Shown here in pieces: positions 1 to 14,948 of a stretch of DNA of 64,000 nucleotides. The stretch is from Planoprotostelium fungivorum (Eukaryota > Evosea > Variosea > Cavosteliida > Cavosteliaceae). The DNA lies in contig MDYQ01000039.1 in the NCBI GenBank assembly GCA_003024175.1, positions 62,001 through 126,000 on the forward strand. The letters run 5' to 3'. The notes below the pieces were generated by a model that saw nothing but the letters and a program-made list of their open reading frames with translations, made no database searches and had not been told where the DNA came from. The position numbers were made by a program, and so were the translations under genes. Each line of letters begins with the position of its first letter. The stretch's first letter is position 1.

Positions 1-3000
1 CGAGGATGGAACTCAGGTGAGAGGAGATGAAGGAGATCAGGCGCTGAACGAGGCAGACGATCTCGTTGAGGAGAGAAGGGTTTGTCGAGATCGTCAAGGA
101 GGACTTGAAGAAGGAGAAGTTTGAGTTCAAGAAGATCCAAGATGTGGATCGATATTGGACGGTGTTGGAATACAACTCGTTGCAACAGGTGGGGAAGTAT
201 TATTCCATCATGATCACCGCATCATGATCACGATCACGTTCATCACCATCTCATGATCGCGATCACGATCACCCCATCTCACGATCGCGATCACGTTCAT
301 CACCATCACCACAACTCTGACTTACACCCCTTCAGGAAGAGAGAGACCCGTCCGATCCATCTCATCAGACGGCATCCATCCTATCGAATCACAAGCACTG
401 GATGACTTCCACCGCGATATCGAGAGCCCAACGTATCTCTCTCAGCATGTCCACGCTGGGTCAAGAGTCACTGGAGATCGATCAAGCAGAGACTATCGGT
501 AACGCCACACACTTGTCAGCCAGTCAGGTGAAATTTCCGGGAAATTTCCGGGAAATGTCTGAGAAAAGTGTAGGTGCTACTGTGGCATAAGAAGAAGAGG
601 GCGGCGAAGGAGAAGTACAAGGTGGAGTTTCAATCGATTGAAACGGTAGTGATGGAGTTGTAGTTGAAGATGGCTTCGATGGAAAATTCGGAGAAAACTC
701 AGGCCGAAACCACACTCCCGGAAAGTGGTGCGAAGAAGAAGAGAAAGATCGGTGAGATCTCCGCGATATTTCCGCGAGATTTCTCACCTCGACAGGTGAC
801 GCACCAGTTCACGTGACGGCATACAAGAAGAAGAAGACGACAGAAGCCAGCGAATCTGTACCCGAGGAGGCATCAGAGAAGGAGGAAGAGTCAGCCGGTG
901 AGACATCTCTTATATCCTTTTACTTTTATTTCTCATCGACTTCGAAGAACCTATCGTGGACGCATCTACAACGAGCCAGACCACCACCTTCCCCCACCGT
1001 TCGTCCAAGTGGAAGCCACACGAGGATCGCATCATCCTCGCGGCTTACGCGCAGAATTCAGAAGCCTTCGCGAACAAGTCCGGTGGAGGCATCGCCAGGG
1101 CCCAATGGAAGGAAGCTGCTGCTAAAGTTGGAAGAACAGAGACCATGTGTAATCACAGATTCCACATTCTAATGAAGAAGAAGGCCGTACAGAGATCTGT
1201 CAGGGTGAGTCGTCTTCATCTTTTTATTCCATTTTATTGATCTACAAATTGGGATTCGTCCCGAAATTTCGTGTCTGATTCGATGCGTCTGATTTGAATG
1301 ATTCGCATCGTCGATGTCATTCGATCGATGTACATCAATCGATCTGATGAACGATGCAGGTGGCCATCGCCGATCGAAAACTGAGACAGAGCGAGGGACA
1401 GAGACTGTGGGCACCCCTACCTGACAACATCGATGATTTGGAGAAGCAGTATCAAGTGTCTCCTCTCATCCCGGAGAAGAACAAACACATCAACGAAGTC
1501 GCCCTCGCCGATTGCATCAAGGTTCGCATCGACATCCATCGTCACATCGACGATGTCACTCACACATCGACAGAGCATCATGATGATCCCCGAGGCCGAA
1601 TACGATGCAGAAGAAGCCGTGCGTTTCATTCGAAACTATTCACAAGTTGACAAGGACATCTGCTTCCAACAGATGAGAGACGCTGGTCTGATCACGAAGA
1701 CAAAATCATCCAGCGAGTCTACCAGAGGATTTCAGCTGGCCACGAGGTGATGGCTGGTTGTAGATGGAAATCTCACGGAAAATTAGGTTCTATCAGAACT
1801 TGCACATACAGATGTTGAATAAGGCTATTTTTGAAGTTTCTGAAGAGTTCCTGGAAGGATTGAAGGAAGTGAAGGAGGGTGAGGAGGTATTTTTAGAAGG
1901 TCCCAAAATGGCCAGCGCGGGCTCGGTGAACAAGGTGAGCATCTACAACGAGCTAATTTAAAGGTTTAATTTGGGACAGCTGCTGACGTGGAGGAACGAT
2001 GGGAAGATCCAATTGGTACCCGACATGACGGTGGAGAGGTGAGGGGTGTAGACGAACATTAAAATGAAATAAAATAGGGAGGGAGCACCGAAGATGTCGA
2101 GGAGGAGGAGATGGGGTGACAGTATCCTCTCTGATGCCTCTCAGACTCCAGAGTGGGGTGATGGTTTTATTCTATTTTAATCTTTTTCGCCTTTATCTCT
2201 TCCACACGCTTTCAATCTCATTGAAAGGAAGACAGATGTGAAGGTGGTCAGGCAGAGTGGTACCACACTGGATCAATTGAAGCAAGCGAAGAAGCCAATC
2301 GTGAAGGAGATCGACTACGAGAGCTCGTTCAGTGCAGAAGAGAAACAGAAGATGACCGATAGGGTGAGAAATAAATGTTTCATTCACATTTTAATGTCGA
2401 TTTCCAGGTAATGAAAGATATCGATGAGAGTGGTGAAAGCGGTGTCACACAAGCCCAATTGAAGGTAATACCTCTATTCAGACCCATCCACGACAGACGA
2501 CATCGCGAACGTGATTCCTCGCGTGATATTGAGACGAAAACAGGAATACTTGGGCAGCGACAAAGAGATCAGAGCCATCGTAACACCTCTCTTGACAGAG
2601 GACAAGGTCATCTGCACACTCGACCACGAAGACCGAAGATATTTTTCCCGCCAAAATGCCTCGAAATACCTCTTCTCGTCCAGCCACACGTCCTCTCCCT
2701 TCGTCTTCTATCCATGGATGAAGATCCAAGGCAAGATCGATAAGAGCTACCTCGTCATGTTAAAGAAGAGGGTGCTCACGCTCATCGCGAGCACGCCCGG
2801 TATAGAATACGTGAGCCGACGGACGACCCGGCGGGAACTGAAGAAAGACAGAGACAAATGGTCAACCTTCTAAAGAGTTCCCTGTTCGCTTCAACTGTGA
2901 AGGAGATACTGAGGATGTTGCTGCAAGAGGACCTCATCGTAGAGAGGAAGGTGTGTTCGTTCATCACCGACGAGCACGTCTAAAGATATCAGGTGAGGAA

Positions 3001-3151
3001 GATGAGTACCACCTTGTTCGATAGCACCATCGGAGAAGAAGAGACGTGCTATCTACCTACCGCAGACGTCTTTAGAATCTACCCAGACATCTCGACAGAG
3101 CTCAAAACACGAACATCCAGCGTGAACGATCCCACGCCCATGGAAATATAG
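1..3151 (+). CDS. TFIIIC largest subunit-like protein (partial, 5' end outside window)
   Basis: This is a multi-exon plus-strand gene whose 5' part lies outside the window. A Myb/SANT-like segment at about 1011-1205 reads WKPHEDRIILAAYAQ, then QWKEAAAKVGRTETMCNHRF. It is followed by a charged region (LWAPLPDNIDDLEKQYQ) and winged-helix-like C-terminal stretches (EIRAIVTPLLTEDKVICTL at about 2560-2620; FASTVKEILRMLLQED at about 2887-2935). The same order, with a helical 'trained on tRNA-gene' Myb-like block upstream of C-terminal winged helices, is known from the B-block-binding TFIIIC subunit (GTF3C1/Tfc3), which recruits RNA polymerase III to tRNA genes. The final intron is 2951-2992 and the last exon ends PTPMEI at a TAG (3149-3151). 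Assignment rests on remembered family features; another Myb-like nuclear protein is possible. Confidence 0.5.
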
Positions 3152-3411
3152 ACACACCGTCTCGGTCTCATCTTCTTTCCACCATCTCCTCTCATCGTGC
3201 CACGTGTGCTTGTATCGAGCCTGTGAAACAGAACACAATGGATGTCAAAAGAAGATGCAGCTATTCTCGAACAGCCCGAAAAGAGGTCCGTCATCGAGCC
3301 CAGCCCGAATAAATGAGAAGGGGATCTTTTTGGAATTTCATCGCTGACGCATGCAGTGACACAGACACCACCAACACAAGTTTTCAGACGCACACATCAT
3401 AAACGTTCACG

Positions 3412-5843
3412 AATGTCAGCCATCCTACAGCAACCAACGGTGTCCAGTTTTGTCGCTCAACATGCGGTGCCACCGAGGGAAGCAATGCAACAATTGTTTC
3501 CTCAAAGAGATGTGAAGATTCCAAAAGCCACAGACAGAGACATGATGGCTGCTCCGCCAAAGACGCCCGAAGAGTTGGAGGCCGCATATCGAGCTGGTGA
3601 TTTCGGAGGTCGTAGACCTTCCGATCTCTTTCTCACGGTGAGAAGAGTCGAGATGATGAGTCGTATAGACACTCAACGTGATGGATCAGATCTTCAGTGA
3701 CGTGTTGAGGACCATAGATGAAGATAAGAACCCACTCGTTGGATTAGTCAGTCGTCCTCTATTGGGCACCACTGGTTCTGTACGCGCTTCCGTCGTCGCA
3801 CCCACACGAGGTGATTATCACTTACACCCCACCATCTCAATAATCACAGACATCGTCCATTATTACATGGCGCACATGATGGAAGCCAAAGACGAGATTG
3901 TCTTCTCGTCTGGTTTCTGGGATAACAAGAGTTGCAACGCACAGATCTTCAGAATGGCACTCGTCGCCACCAGTCGAAAGCTAGCTCAAGAACGTCCAGA
4001 TCACAGACTCTCTGTCAAGATTCTATGGAGTAATGGTAATGGATCACCTCATCGTATCGACACATTTCCATATCGAAGAAACTGATCGAGAGACAGGCTA
4101 CCCAGCCAACGGCTCTCTCCACACTCAGAGCCACGTGACGACAGAGAAGATTCCCACCATGTTACCCGTAGAGGACACCCCCAACATGGACTACGAGATC
4201 GTGGTGCGTTCCCTCATTCGATCGAACGCCAAACGCTAAAGAGGACAGAACTATCACAAACCGGTGTTGGGAGTTTTGCACATCAAGTATCTCATCATCG
4301 ATCGAGAGAAGTTATTTCTGTCTTCGAACAACATCCACGACAAGGCAAACATGGAGTTGTCCGTCCACATGGAAGGGGTGAGCCTCCATCTCATCATGTC
4401 CATAGAAAATAAAATACAATAAAATTCACACGCCTCCGAAAAATTCTACAACGATATAGACATCCGATCATGTCATCACGATCGTCTCATCTTTGACTCA
4501 TGTTAGGGCGTAGTCAATTCGTTCTACGATACGTTCCTCATCAACTGGAAGATCGAAATGCAAACTCCATTTCCAAGAATGAACACTCCATCTACAACGG
4601 ATTTCACGCACGATTACTCACAGAAGCCCATCCTCGGAAGAATTGCGGAAGATTCCACGCCCATCAATTTAAAGCTACCCGTTCCAATGCCTTACACCAA
4701 CTGGAAGGGTGAAGAGGTGAAATCGGGACTTTCAACTTGAAATTTGGGACTGACCCAGACAGGTGAGAGAGCCAGAGGCCAGGAACCCTTACATCCACCC
4801 GGAAGAATATCTTCCGCTGTTCGTGCACTCTCGATTGGCTCAGCAGCCAGTGCCGATGGTGGTTGTAAATCGCGCACCAGAAGGCAGACCAGGCCACCTC
4901 CACACTCACAATCCACAAGGTGAAGTATCCCACGCTCCATCATGTCGATCATCTCTTCATCATCGCATCACGTCTGATCATCATCGCATCATCGTGATCA
5001 CCTCACACTCACCTTCATCATCACCTTCATCATCTGTGATCACCTTGACCCATCACGATCATCATCATCACCTTGACTGATCTTCATCACAGACGCCGCC
5101 TGGAAATCTGCTTATCGCAACGCGAAGCGGTCCATCTTCGTTCAGACACCTGATTTCAATGCAAAACCCGCCATGAAAGGTGTCATACAGGCCTGCCGCC
5201 GCGGTGTACAGGTGATCATCATCTACAACGCCGTTGTAGATCGTGGAAATTGACGAAAACGATCAGGTCACACTGTGGATATGCTGGGGCTACAACGCGA
5301 TGAAGGAAAATATTCCGTTCCAGGGAGGGGACAATGTGAAAGCAATGAGGAAATTGTACAGACAATTGACGGAATTTGGAGACGGTAGTGAGAAGAATCT
5401 TCACTTGTACTGGCACGTTTCGAAGGGAATGAGAGAGCCACACGAAGAGACAGAGCATTGTCACAGTGAGTCGAGTCTCTCCATCATCATCATCACCTTC
5501 ACCTCATCGTCATCCACATCACACCATCATCATCATCTTTGACATCACACGATGTTGTCATCACACCGACATCATCGCTCGATCGTCATCATCTGATCCC
5601 GTTGCAGTCAAATTCATGAGCGTCGATGATGAGATCGCCATCGTCGGCAGCGGCAACATGGACGTCCAGAGTTGGTTCCACTCTGCAGAAGTCAATGTTA
5701 TGGTGGACTCCCCACAGTGCGTCGCTGAATGGTTGCACGCCTTTAGAACAAACCAAGACACCGAAGTGTTTGGAAAGATAGATCCCTCATTAGACGTGTC
5801 ACCCGATCAGCAGATCATCAACATGTTGAAGTTGAAGAAATAA
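3412..5843 (+). CDS. phospholipase D-family protein with two HKD motifs
   Basis: The protein has two HxKxxxxD catalytic motifs: HIKYLIIDREKLFLSSNNIHD near 4275-4340 and HIKFMSVDDEIAIVGSGNMD near 5604-5665. Each is followed by the Asn/Ser-rich strand typical of PLD enzymes. This layout matches a family of roughly 800-residue PLD-like proteins of fungi and protists that presumably act as phosphodiesterases or transphosphatidylases; the substrate cannot be told. The start MSAILQQPTVSSFVAQ is the first Met before conserved sequence. Introns include 3638-3689 and 4204-4248, each restoring the frame into conserved sequence. The intron at about 4960-5090 is full of CATCAC-type repeats, and the next intron ends inside the iterated motif CGTTGTAG. 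The stop is TAA at 5841-5843. Both catalytic motifs look intact. Confidence 0.75.
5221..5241. repeat. two facing half-sites of the iterated motif at a splice acceptor
   Basis: ATCTACAACG and CGTTGTAGAT face each other with one extra base between them. The intron of the PLD-family gene ends at the TAG inside the right half-site, before IVEIDENDQ. Confidence 0.85.
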
Positions 5844-6211
5844 TAGACGGGGTTTTATTTTCGTTTTATTTTTGTGGAAGGTCAACCGATGTGGATGGGT
5901 AGGAGGGAGAAAGGGTCAGGACGAGAAAATAGAAGACGTGGCAACGCGATCGATAGACGATCTGATGAGCGAAGACGGCTGAAAAGGACGTGAGACAGTG
6001 ATGTGACTTGTATACGATGGTGCTCACCATATTTTCTTCTGGTGGACATCATGATGGCTACCTTTGGCTAATTCTCGTGTGGATCCGTCAGGCGAAGACA
6101 GCCAGGCCTTCAACAACGAGCCCTCCAGACTTGCAGCATTTCATGGCCATCATTCAAGTGGCGATATTTGCAGCTTATACACGAAGTATAATAGAGGCAA
6201 CACGTCACCTC
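5844..6211. other. intergenic gap before tRNA-Arg
   Basis: I see no supported gene here. Short frames at 6008-6256 run into the tRNA and show no conserved sequence. The stretch presumably holds the 3' end of the PLD-family transcript and the upstream region of the tRNA gene. Confidence 0.4.
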
Positions 6212-6284
6212 ACCCGGTTAGCTCAGTTGGAAGAGCGACAGCCTTCTAAGCTGTAGGCCTTGGGTTCGAACCCCAAATCGGGTG
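6212..6284 (+). tRNA. tRNA-Arg (anticodon UCU)
   Basis: A complete cloverleaf can be drawn. The acceptor stem pairs ACCCGGT with ATCGGGT with one G-T pair. The D arm is GCTC/GAGC, the anticodon stem ACAGC/GCTGT encloses the loop CTTCTAA, and the T arm TTGGG/CCCAA has loop TTCGAAC. The anticodon TCT reads AGA, so the tRNA is Arg. The discriminator is G at 6284 and no intron is present. Internal A-box (TAGCTCAGTTGG) and B-box (GGTTCGAACCC) promoters are visible. It is intact and looks functional. Confidence 0.95.
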
Positions 6285-6290
6285 GCACAC

Positions 6291-6295
6291 TTTTT
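6291..6295 (+). terminator. RNA polymerase III terminator
   Basis: A run of five T residues lies 7 bases after the tRNA 3' end, the usual Pol III stop signal. Confidence 0.75.
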
Positions 6296-6375
6296 ACTTT
6301 TCATTTCAAAAACAAAAGAACGACGGACGAAAAGATGATGCATCATCTGCTGACGATTCGCGATTCTTTATCTGT

Positions 6376-7434
6376 TCATTTCGCAATGCATTCTCTCTTG
6401 TGAGCCGGCCAATGGTTGACTTGACATTCTCTTCCACAGTATCGGATGCTCTTGCATTTGGCACACAACTTTAGACTCTCTGCCGCTTTGTGGCAGTAAC
6501 CACACCTCTGTCTCATGTTCATCGCGATCGTCTTCACATCGTTATTCTCACCTTCTCACCGTCCCAAGATTCCTCCTTCCTTTTAGACGTTACATCATCT
6601 TGAAACCTCCATCTCCGTTGCATCTCATCGGCCACGTCATCTTCCTCTTGAGAATCAAAGTTTGTTACTTTCGATGAGTCGAATGGGACTGTGTTCAGCA
6701 CGGTCGCGATGTCTAATGATGTCTTGGCGATCTGTTGGAACATCTTGTCTGTTCGAGTTGCCAAATCTCTCAATCTCTCCATCAGATGAGCGTATGTATC
6801 CCCGAGATGGCGGATGATAGAAGCACACGATGCATCGGTGATTAAGAGGTAGATGAATTGGATGGGAGTGACGATGACGGAAGCGTACTCCCGAGTGTAT
6901 TGGGGCTTGGCCCTGTTTGGAATGAGATGACGATTTGAAGACAAATGATCTCATACTCGGAATAATCGGCGTCGTCTGATGTTGGCATGATTGGAGTTTC
7001 ATACACCCAATGACAGACAGTATCGAACGAACGAGGGGATTTCTGTGCGTTGATCAGATGAGAGCTATCCTGTGAAGAGATAGAGCACCTTCATCGCCGC
7101 GATTACGACTGCTTTTTTCCCCTGGTCCATCAGCTTCTGAAGGCCACAGCATGCGGCATAGATCTCTAAATCCCAAGTCGAAAATCCGTCGGCAAATCTG
7201 TGTAAGAACCTCGTGAAGCTTTCGTCCAATTAGAACATGAAAAGATAATGATCGATCGTCAAAGATCTGTTCGAGATATCTGAGATAAGCTCACGTGGCA
7301 GGCTCTCCCATTAGAACACGCTCTTCATCTTCTTCCTCGGGTAGAAGCAGCTCAACATACTTTTTAGCCTTCGTTGGTGGTGCCTCGTTGGCCATGATGG
7401 AGCCGATCATCTTACCACCACCGAATCCAAACAT
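6376..7434 (-). CDS. MYND zinc-finger protein
   Basis: The C-terminal exon (about 6376-6515, minus strand) encodes a MYND finger, CGYCHKAAESLKLCAKC followed by YCGRECQVNHWPAHKREC, with the full set of seven Cys and one His ligands. MYND domains bind proline-rich partner peptides. Upstream are helical segments (TWDLEIYAACCGLQKLMDQG; REYASVIVTPIQFIYLLIT; MERLRDLATRTDKMFQQIA) that I do not recognise as a known catalytic fold. No SET domain is visible, so a methyltransferase of the SMYD kind is unlikely. The proposed start is MFGFGGGKMIGSIM at 7434 and the stop is at 6376. The border of the first intron near 7220-7310 is uncertain because an in-frame TAA sits just before the resumed frame. Confidence 0.65.
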
Positions 7435-7824
7435 GATGGGTGTTGCTGCTTGATGTGATCTCTTGTCTGTGTATTCGAGGAAAAGAAAATTAAAATGGCT
7501 ATTTTCATCTATATTTCTCCTGATCTCACCACGATGGATGATTCATCACAGTAACCCTGTTGATAGTCGATTCTCTTGATCAGCGTGTAATTAGGTGAGC
7601 TTGTTTGACCCTTGTCTCTAATGCGTCTACCTGATCTGCGGCAAATCACGTGAGAGTGTACCAACGACATCACATTGCAGCGGTGCTTCAAGATAACGAG
7701 AACACCGGTCTGTCTGAGAGTAGACTGATCACATCGCATCGATTCTACACAAGAGTTCCACTCCAATAAATACTCTTTATATGTTCAACTCGGGTGGTAC
7801 TATCTTCTCCTTCCTACGTCGCTC

Positions 7825-8007
7825 TCAATTCGAGCTGCTGGCATCTAATGAGTCCGCGCTGCTGAGCATCATGTTGTATCCGACGGCATCTTTCGGTCTC
7901 AGATCGGCAGGGACCATCATCACGTCCTCCACGCTCCTCATCTTCTTTCTTCCCTTCGACTTCCCGTCCGATCTCAACAGTTGATTGATGCTACTTCTTA
8001 ATGCCAT
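7825..8007 (-). CDS. small hypothetical protein (60 aa)
   Basis: This single-exon frame starts MALRSSINQLLRSDGKS and ends DASSSN. It is basic and Lys/Arg-rich in the first half. Codon use resembles the neighbouring genes, but I recognise no family. It could equally be the first exon of a longer minus-strand gene continuing into 7509-7766, where a frame containing LRQTGVLVILKHRCNVMSLV exists, although I found no convincing splice junction joining them. Confidence is low. Confidence 0.3.
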   Translation of the reverse strand: MALRSSINQLLRSDGKSKGRKKMRSVEDVMMVPADLRPKDAVGYNMMLSSADSLDASSSN

Positions 8008-8530
8008 GCCGTGTGCTCGTGCTTCTGCTCTGTGACTGGGGACGAAATGAATGGAAGAGGAGACACACTCTCGCCCGACTGGGTCATCAGAACTAGAAAA
8101 GTCGATGAAAACGTGTCAAAAGAAGTGCTAAATATGGAACAACGGAGATTTCTCTTGTGTTCTGTGAAACGAGGGGACAACATTTCGGTGAAGATTTTCT
8201 ATAGGAGAACGTATCTATCACGTAGAATCGATGTGCGACGTCAAGATGGCTCATGCATGCACGCGGCGTGATGATGAACGACGTGATTCTCAGATTGTGG
8301 CCCCTGGGTGTCTTAAACTCACCCTAACGCTCCCGCAAGTTCCCCCTCTACGGAGAAATAGATTCGTACCAGCGAGTTCGGCCGAACCACGGAAGTGGCG
8401 AACGAGTTTGAGATCCACCGTGCTCGGTGTTGGAGGGAACGCGGAACACAGCGCTCGTGCGAGTTCGCCGTCGCCGTGAACTCTCGGACGGAGATTCTGA
8501 AGAATCCATCATGTGATCGCGTCTTTGTCT
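8008..8530. other. intergenic stretch, nothing recognised
   Basis: This GC-richer 520-bp gap between the small ORF and the RCC1 gene holds several short overlapping frames without conserved sequence. I looked for a tRNA, 5S RNA or snoRNA fold and found none that I can support. Confidence 0.4.
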
Positions 8531-10916
<2,386 letters not shown>

Positions 10917-11015
10917 TATAGATATCATCTTCATGGCGTGTTCGTGTCTTGTCTCGAAAGATGAAATGGAGATTTGAAATGTGAACATTTTACATTGGTT
11001 GAATGAATCTATTGT

Positions 11016-11333
11016 TTAGTTTTGTCCCTCATATACCTTCAGTGGCTTGGCAATGCTGCGTCCCGATGGTCTCGCTCCGGTCTCTAATCTGGCTCTCTCT
11101 CTCGTCTTCTCTAATCTTGACAGGTAATCATTGTCCAGACGGTTCTCTGGGTTATATATGGCCCTCTCTCTCGCGTCCAAGATGCCAATGATGGCTCTGG
11201 GGGCAAAGAGAGTAGCGAGAATGATAGCCGACCATTTGAAGGAAGAGGAGACTTGTCGCTTGGGTGTGATCAATGATGGTCTAGTGGACCTCAGAGAAGA
11301 GGAGGTGGCGGGGGCCTTGGCGAGTCGGTTCAT
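11016..11333 (-). CDS. small single-pass membrane protein (105 aa), possibly mitochondrial
   Basis: This intronless frame starts MNRLAKAPATSSSLRSTRPS, a basic Ser/Ala/Arg-rich N-terminus like a mitochondrial presequence. One hydrophobic helix follows (FKWSAIILATLFAPRAIIGIL), then a charged tail with RLEKTRERARLE. Size and layout resemble small inner-membrane accessory subunits of respiratory complexes, but I cannot name a family. It lies between the convergent PSMA6 and the divergent GBA2. Confidence 0.5.
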   Translation of the reverse strand: MNRLAKAPATSSSLRSTRPSLITPKRQVSSSFKWSAIILATLFAPRAIIGILDARERAIYNPENRLDNDYLSRLEKTRERARLETGARPSGRSIAKPLKVYEGQN

Positions 11334-11464
11334 TCTCTCGATGATTTCAACATCTCATCTCGAAATCATCTACAACAGTGTCGAAAAGCTATTTTATATT
11401 TCCATTTTTCAGGTGAAAAGCCGAGGGTATCCCGTATCACAGGACGGATGATCTTCTAAATCAC

Positions 11465-12672
11465 ATGCATCATCATCACAGACACCACGGACACAAGAAA
11501 CATAGGAATACGAAGGAAGGACAGAGATGGAGCGATGAGACGATAGAGCAGTTGCAGATCCCTCGTGCAGCGTGGATGCGACAGATGTCTGACATCTATC
11601 CTCCATGCAAAGAGTTCAGCGTCAATTTTTTCGAAGCTTTAAAGGTAATTCCTCTCGGGTGAGTCGGTGTGATCGATAATGATCCGCGCGACGTCGCATC
11701 ACACTGAGACGTAAGAGGTGGAGGATGTGGAAACATACGAAAGCCGTCAAGGCAGAAGACAGAGCTCCCATCATGGATCCTTTCACATCGAAGAAACCGT
11801 CACCTTTGATGGGGGTACCTATCGGAGGCATTGGATCTGGAGGCATCACTCGGTACGTTCAATCATCGAACGATCTCCCACATCGTCTCATTTCCAATCA
11901 ATCTCATTGACGACATCCACAGAGGATGGAGGGGAGACTTCATCCGTTGGTCCATCACGAACACGGGTATGACCAGCATGAACAATGTCGAGGCCGATCA
12001 GTTCAGCATCCGGATCAAGAGGAACGATCACATCGTAACGAGTGTTCTCCACGCCGGACCACCTCAACCTTCTGCAGAGTCTCCCAACAGGGCACCAGAA
12101 AATTCGTGGAATTTTTCCGGCATCAGCGGTAGAGACAGTTTCTACCACGCCATGTTTCCCAGAGCTTGGTCCATCTACAACGAGCCAGATCCAAATCTAA
12201 CTATAACGTGTAAACAACTGTCTCCCGTCATCGCAAACAACTACCAAGGTAAATCTCGACGAAATTTCACGATTAAACGTTAAATCCACAGAATCAAGCT
12301 ATCCCGTAGGGGTCTTCGTGTACCAACTTCACAATCACGGTAAAGAGGAGGTCAATGTGGACATCATGTGGACGATGCAGAACGGTCATTCAAATTCCGC
12401 CGCGTCAGAAGGGTCCCATTCAAATGAGCCGTTCGATTTGGAGGGCGAGCGGAAGATTCGCGGAATTAAGATGACGCACCGAGGCCGTAGGAACTACAGG
12501 GTAGACGGTGCGAAGAAAAAGTGAGAAGTGATGATGAGGATGAGTGTCATGACGATCTGACAGCGTGGCCGACACGGTACAGTATGGAATGGGAGTGATA
12601 GAGAGTGAAGATGTGAGAGTGACTCGTAGGACTACCTTTCATCCCATGTCCGTTCACAGCTGCAAGTGAGTG

Positions 12673-12703
<31 letters not shown>

Positions 12704-14948
12704 GCTGTTCGCTGAATGAAAGAAGGGAGCTCTGGAACGAATTCCAACAGACTGGAAATCTCAAGGAAAATCCACGATCGATCCGCGAGCAGCACTCGGG
12801 TGGGCGCCACGTTTAAAATTCGAATTCGGATTGAAACTTCATTTAGCCGTTGGAGGAGCTTTAACAGCTTCAGTGAGCATACCACCGGGACAGATGAGAG
12901 AGGTGATCGTCACCGATCATGATGATGATGATGATGATGATGATCAGATCGTCTTTTCTTTCGGTTGGGATTCACCTTACGTCCTCTTTGGTTCTTCAAA
13001 ACACGCCAGAAGGTCGTTGTCATGGTTTCATTTCATTAAAGCCACGCAGGTACACAAAATTCTACGGACGAGAGGGTGATCACGTGACCGAGATCGTTCG
13101 TGATGCTTTGACTCACTACAACGACTGGGAGGCCCAAGTGAGATTTCCACGAGATTTCCACGAGATTTACGAGAGGAAGATCGATCAGTGGCAGTCCACT
13201 ATCTACAACGATCCAGATCTCCCACCAGATTACGTCGGAGCATTATTCAACGAACTATATTTCATTGTAGATGGAGGCACCGTGTGGACAGAAGAAGACG
13301 ATCGAGGTGATACCCTCTACTACCGTACGTACCGTGCGTACTCATCGTGAAATAGATGACGACATTGGAAAATTCGCTTATCTAGAAGGATTAGAGTATC
13401 TGATGTACAACACCTACGACGTACACTTTTACGCATCCTTCGCCCTCATCATGAATTGGCCGAAATTAGAGCTCTCACTACAACGAGACATCGCCACGGG
13501 TGGGTGTCGACGACAATGTCTACATTGACGATGTTACAGCGACGAGATCAGATTCAGATGAGAAATGGACTCTCTTGCACAGCGGAGAAGAAGCCATGAG
13601 AAAGAAGAAGGGAGCTGTTCCCCACGATATCGGTGAGAAAAAAAGGAAGTATCTGGGATTCGAAACCGAGTACAGGTACTCCTGGTGAAGCACCTTGGGT
13701 CAAAGTCAACTCGTACTGCATACAAGACGTGTCAAGATGGAAGGACTTACCCTCCAAGTTCATCCTGCAGGTGATTTTATTTCATTTTATTGTTCGTCTA
13801 CAACGCCGTCTGAATTAATAAAGGTGTACCGCGATTACGTGGCTACGGAGGACAAGCTATTTTTAGAGAATCTGCTTCCAGTGGTATTAGAGACATTCGA
13901 GTACCTACGACAATTCGACACAGACGGTGACGGAATGATCGAGAATGAAGGTGATTGGCATTGTCCCATCTACAACTGAAGCTTCAGGTTTCCCCGATCA
14001 GACCTACGACATCTGGTCGGCCAAGGGAATTTCAGCCTACAGCGGTGGTCTATATTTAGCCTGCCTGTCCGCCGTCATAGAGATGTGCAAGCTGGTACCC
14101 CTCCAAGAGGGAGACCTGCAGGCATCTAGACTGAGAGGATACGAAGAATTGTATGCTATGGCCAGAAACAGCTATCACGATAGTCTCTGGAACGGTACGT
14201 ACTACAATTACGACTCGTGTGGCCAGGCACACTCGGACAGCATCATGGCAGACATGCTGGCGGGACACTGGTACGCGAAGGTGAGATCGTGGAGAATCCG
14301 TGGGACAACCATGGAGCGTCTGTGGAGAATCTGCAAAATTTTTGACTCGGATAGATCTGCATGCTGTCGACTTACGTCAAGGAAGAAGAAGAGATGGTGA
14401 AGGGAATATTAGATGTGGTGTACGAAAACAACGTAGTGAAGGTGAAGCGTGAAGAGGGAGAGGAGAGTGACTCGGTTGCAGTTTGGAAAGAAGATGAAGG
14501 AGAAGGTGGGACACCACATCGGTGCTGTCAATGGAATGAGGCCTTCTGGTGTGGCAGATACTACCAGCATCCAATCTCAGGAGGTGAGATGTCAAGATGC
14601 GATCGCATCGCTCATGACTTGAACGACATCACATCACATCACATGCAATGAGATCACGTCACATCATATGAGATCACATGACATGAGATGACATCACGTC
14701 AAACCTGAAATTCTCAGGTGTGGACTGGGACAACTTACGCCCTAGCTAGCACCATGATCTTGGAAGGAAAGAAGGAGATGGCATTCGATACCGCCAGGGG
14801 CATCATCGATACGACGTACAATACGTTCGGTTACGCTTTCCAGACGCCCGAGGGATGGGACTCCCAGGGAAGATACAGAGCTTACGCTTATCAGAGGCCG
14901 CTGGCCATCTGGTCCATGCAATGGGCTTGGCATCAGATGAAGAAATAA
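11465..14948 (+). CDS. GBA2: non-lysosomal glucosylceramidase (bile acid beta-glucosidase)
   Basis: The protein matches the GBA2 family (GH116), which hydrolyses glucosylceramide to glucose and ceramide at the cytosolic face of membranes. N-terminal domain blocks are [24 protein letters not shown] and [19 protein letters not shown]. In the catalytic alpha/alpha barrel, the nucleophile Glu lies in [15 protein letters not shown] (about 13243-13290) and the acid/base Asp in [13 protein letters not shown] (about 13990-14025). The C-terminus ends [21 protein letters not shown]. The start gives an odd His-rich leader, [13 protein letters not shown]. Many introns of about 50 bp occur, some made of GAT or CATCA repeats (12675-12705, 12920-12945, 14620-14700). 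Iterated motif ATCTACAACG falls in two exons. Both catalytic residues are present, so the enzyme should be active. Confidence 0.92.

Noticed and set aside
6008-6256. Open frame of 82 codons overlapping the tRNA
   Set aside because: It runs into the tRNA-Arg on the same strand and has no conserved sequence; it is a chance frame.
8255-8530. Possible box C/D snoRNA or other small RNA
   Set aside because: A GTGATGA-like box is present, but no convincing paired box D and terminal stem were found.
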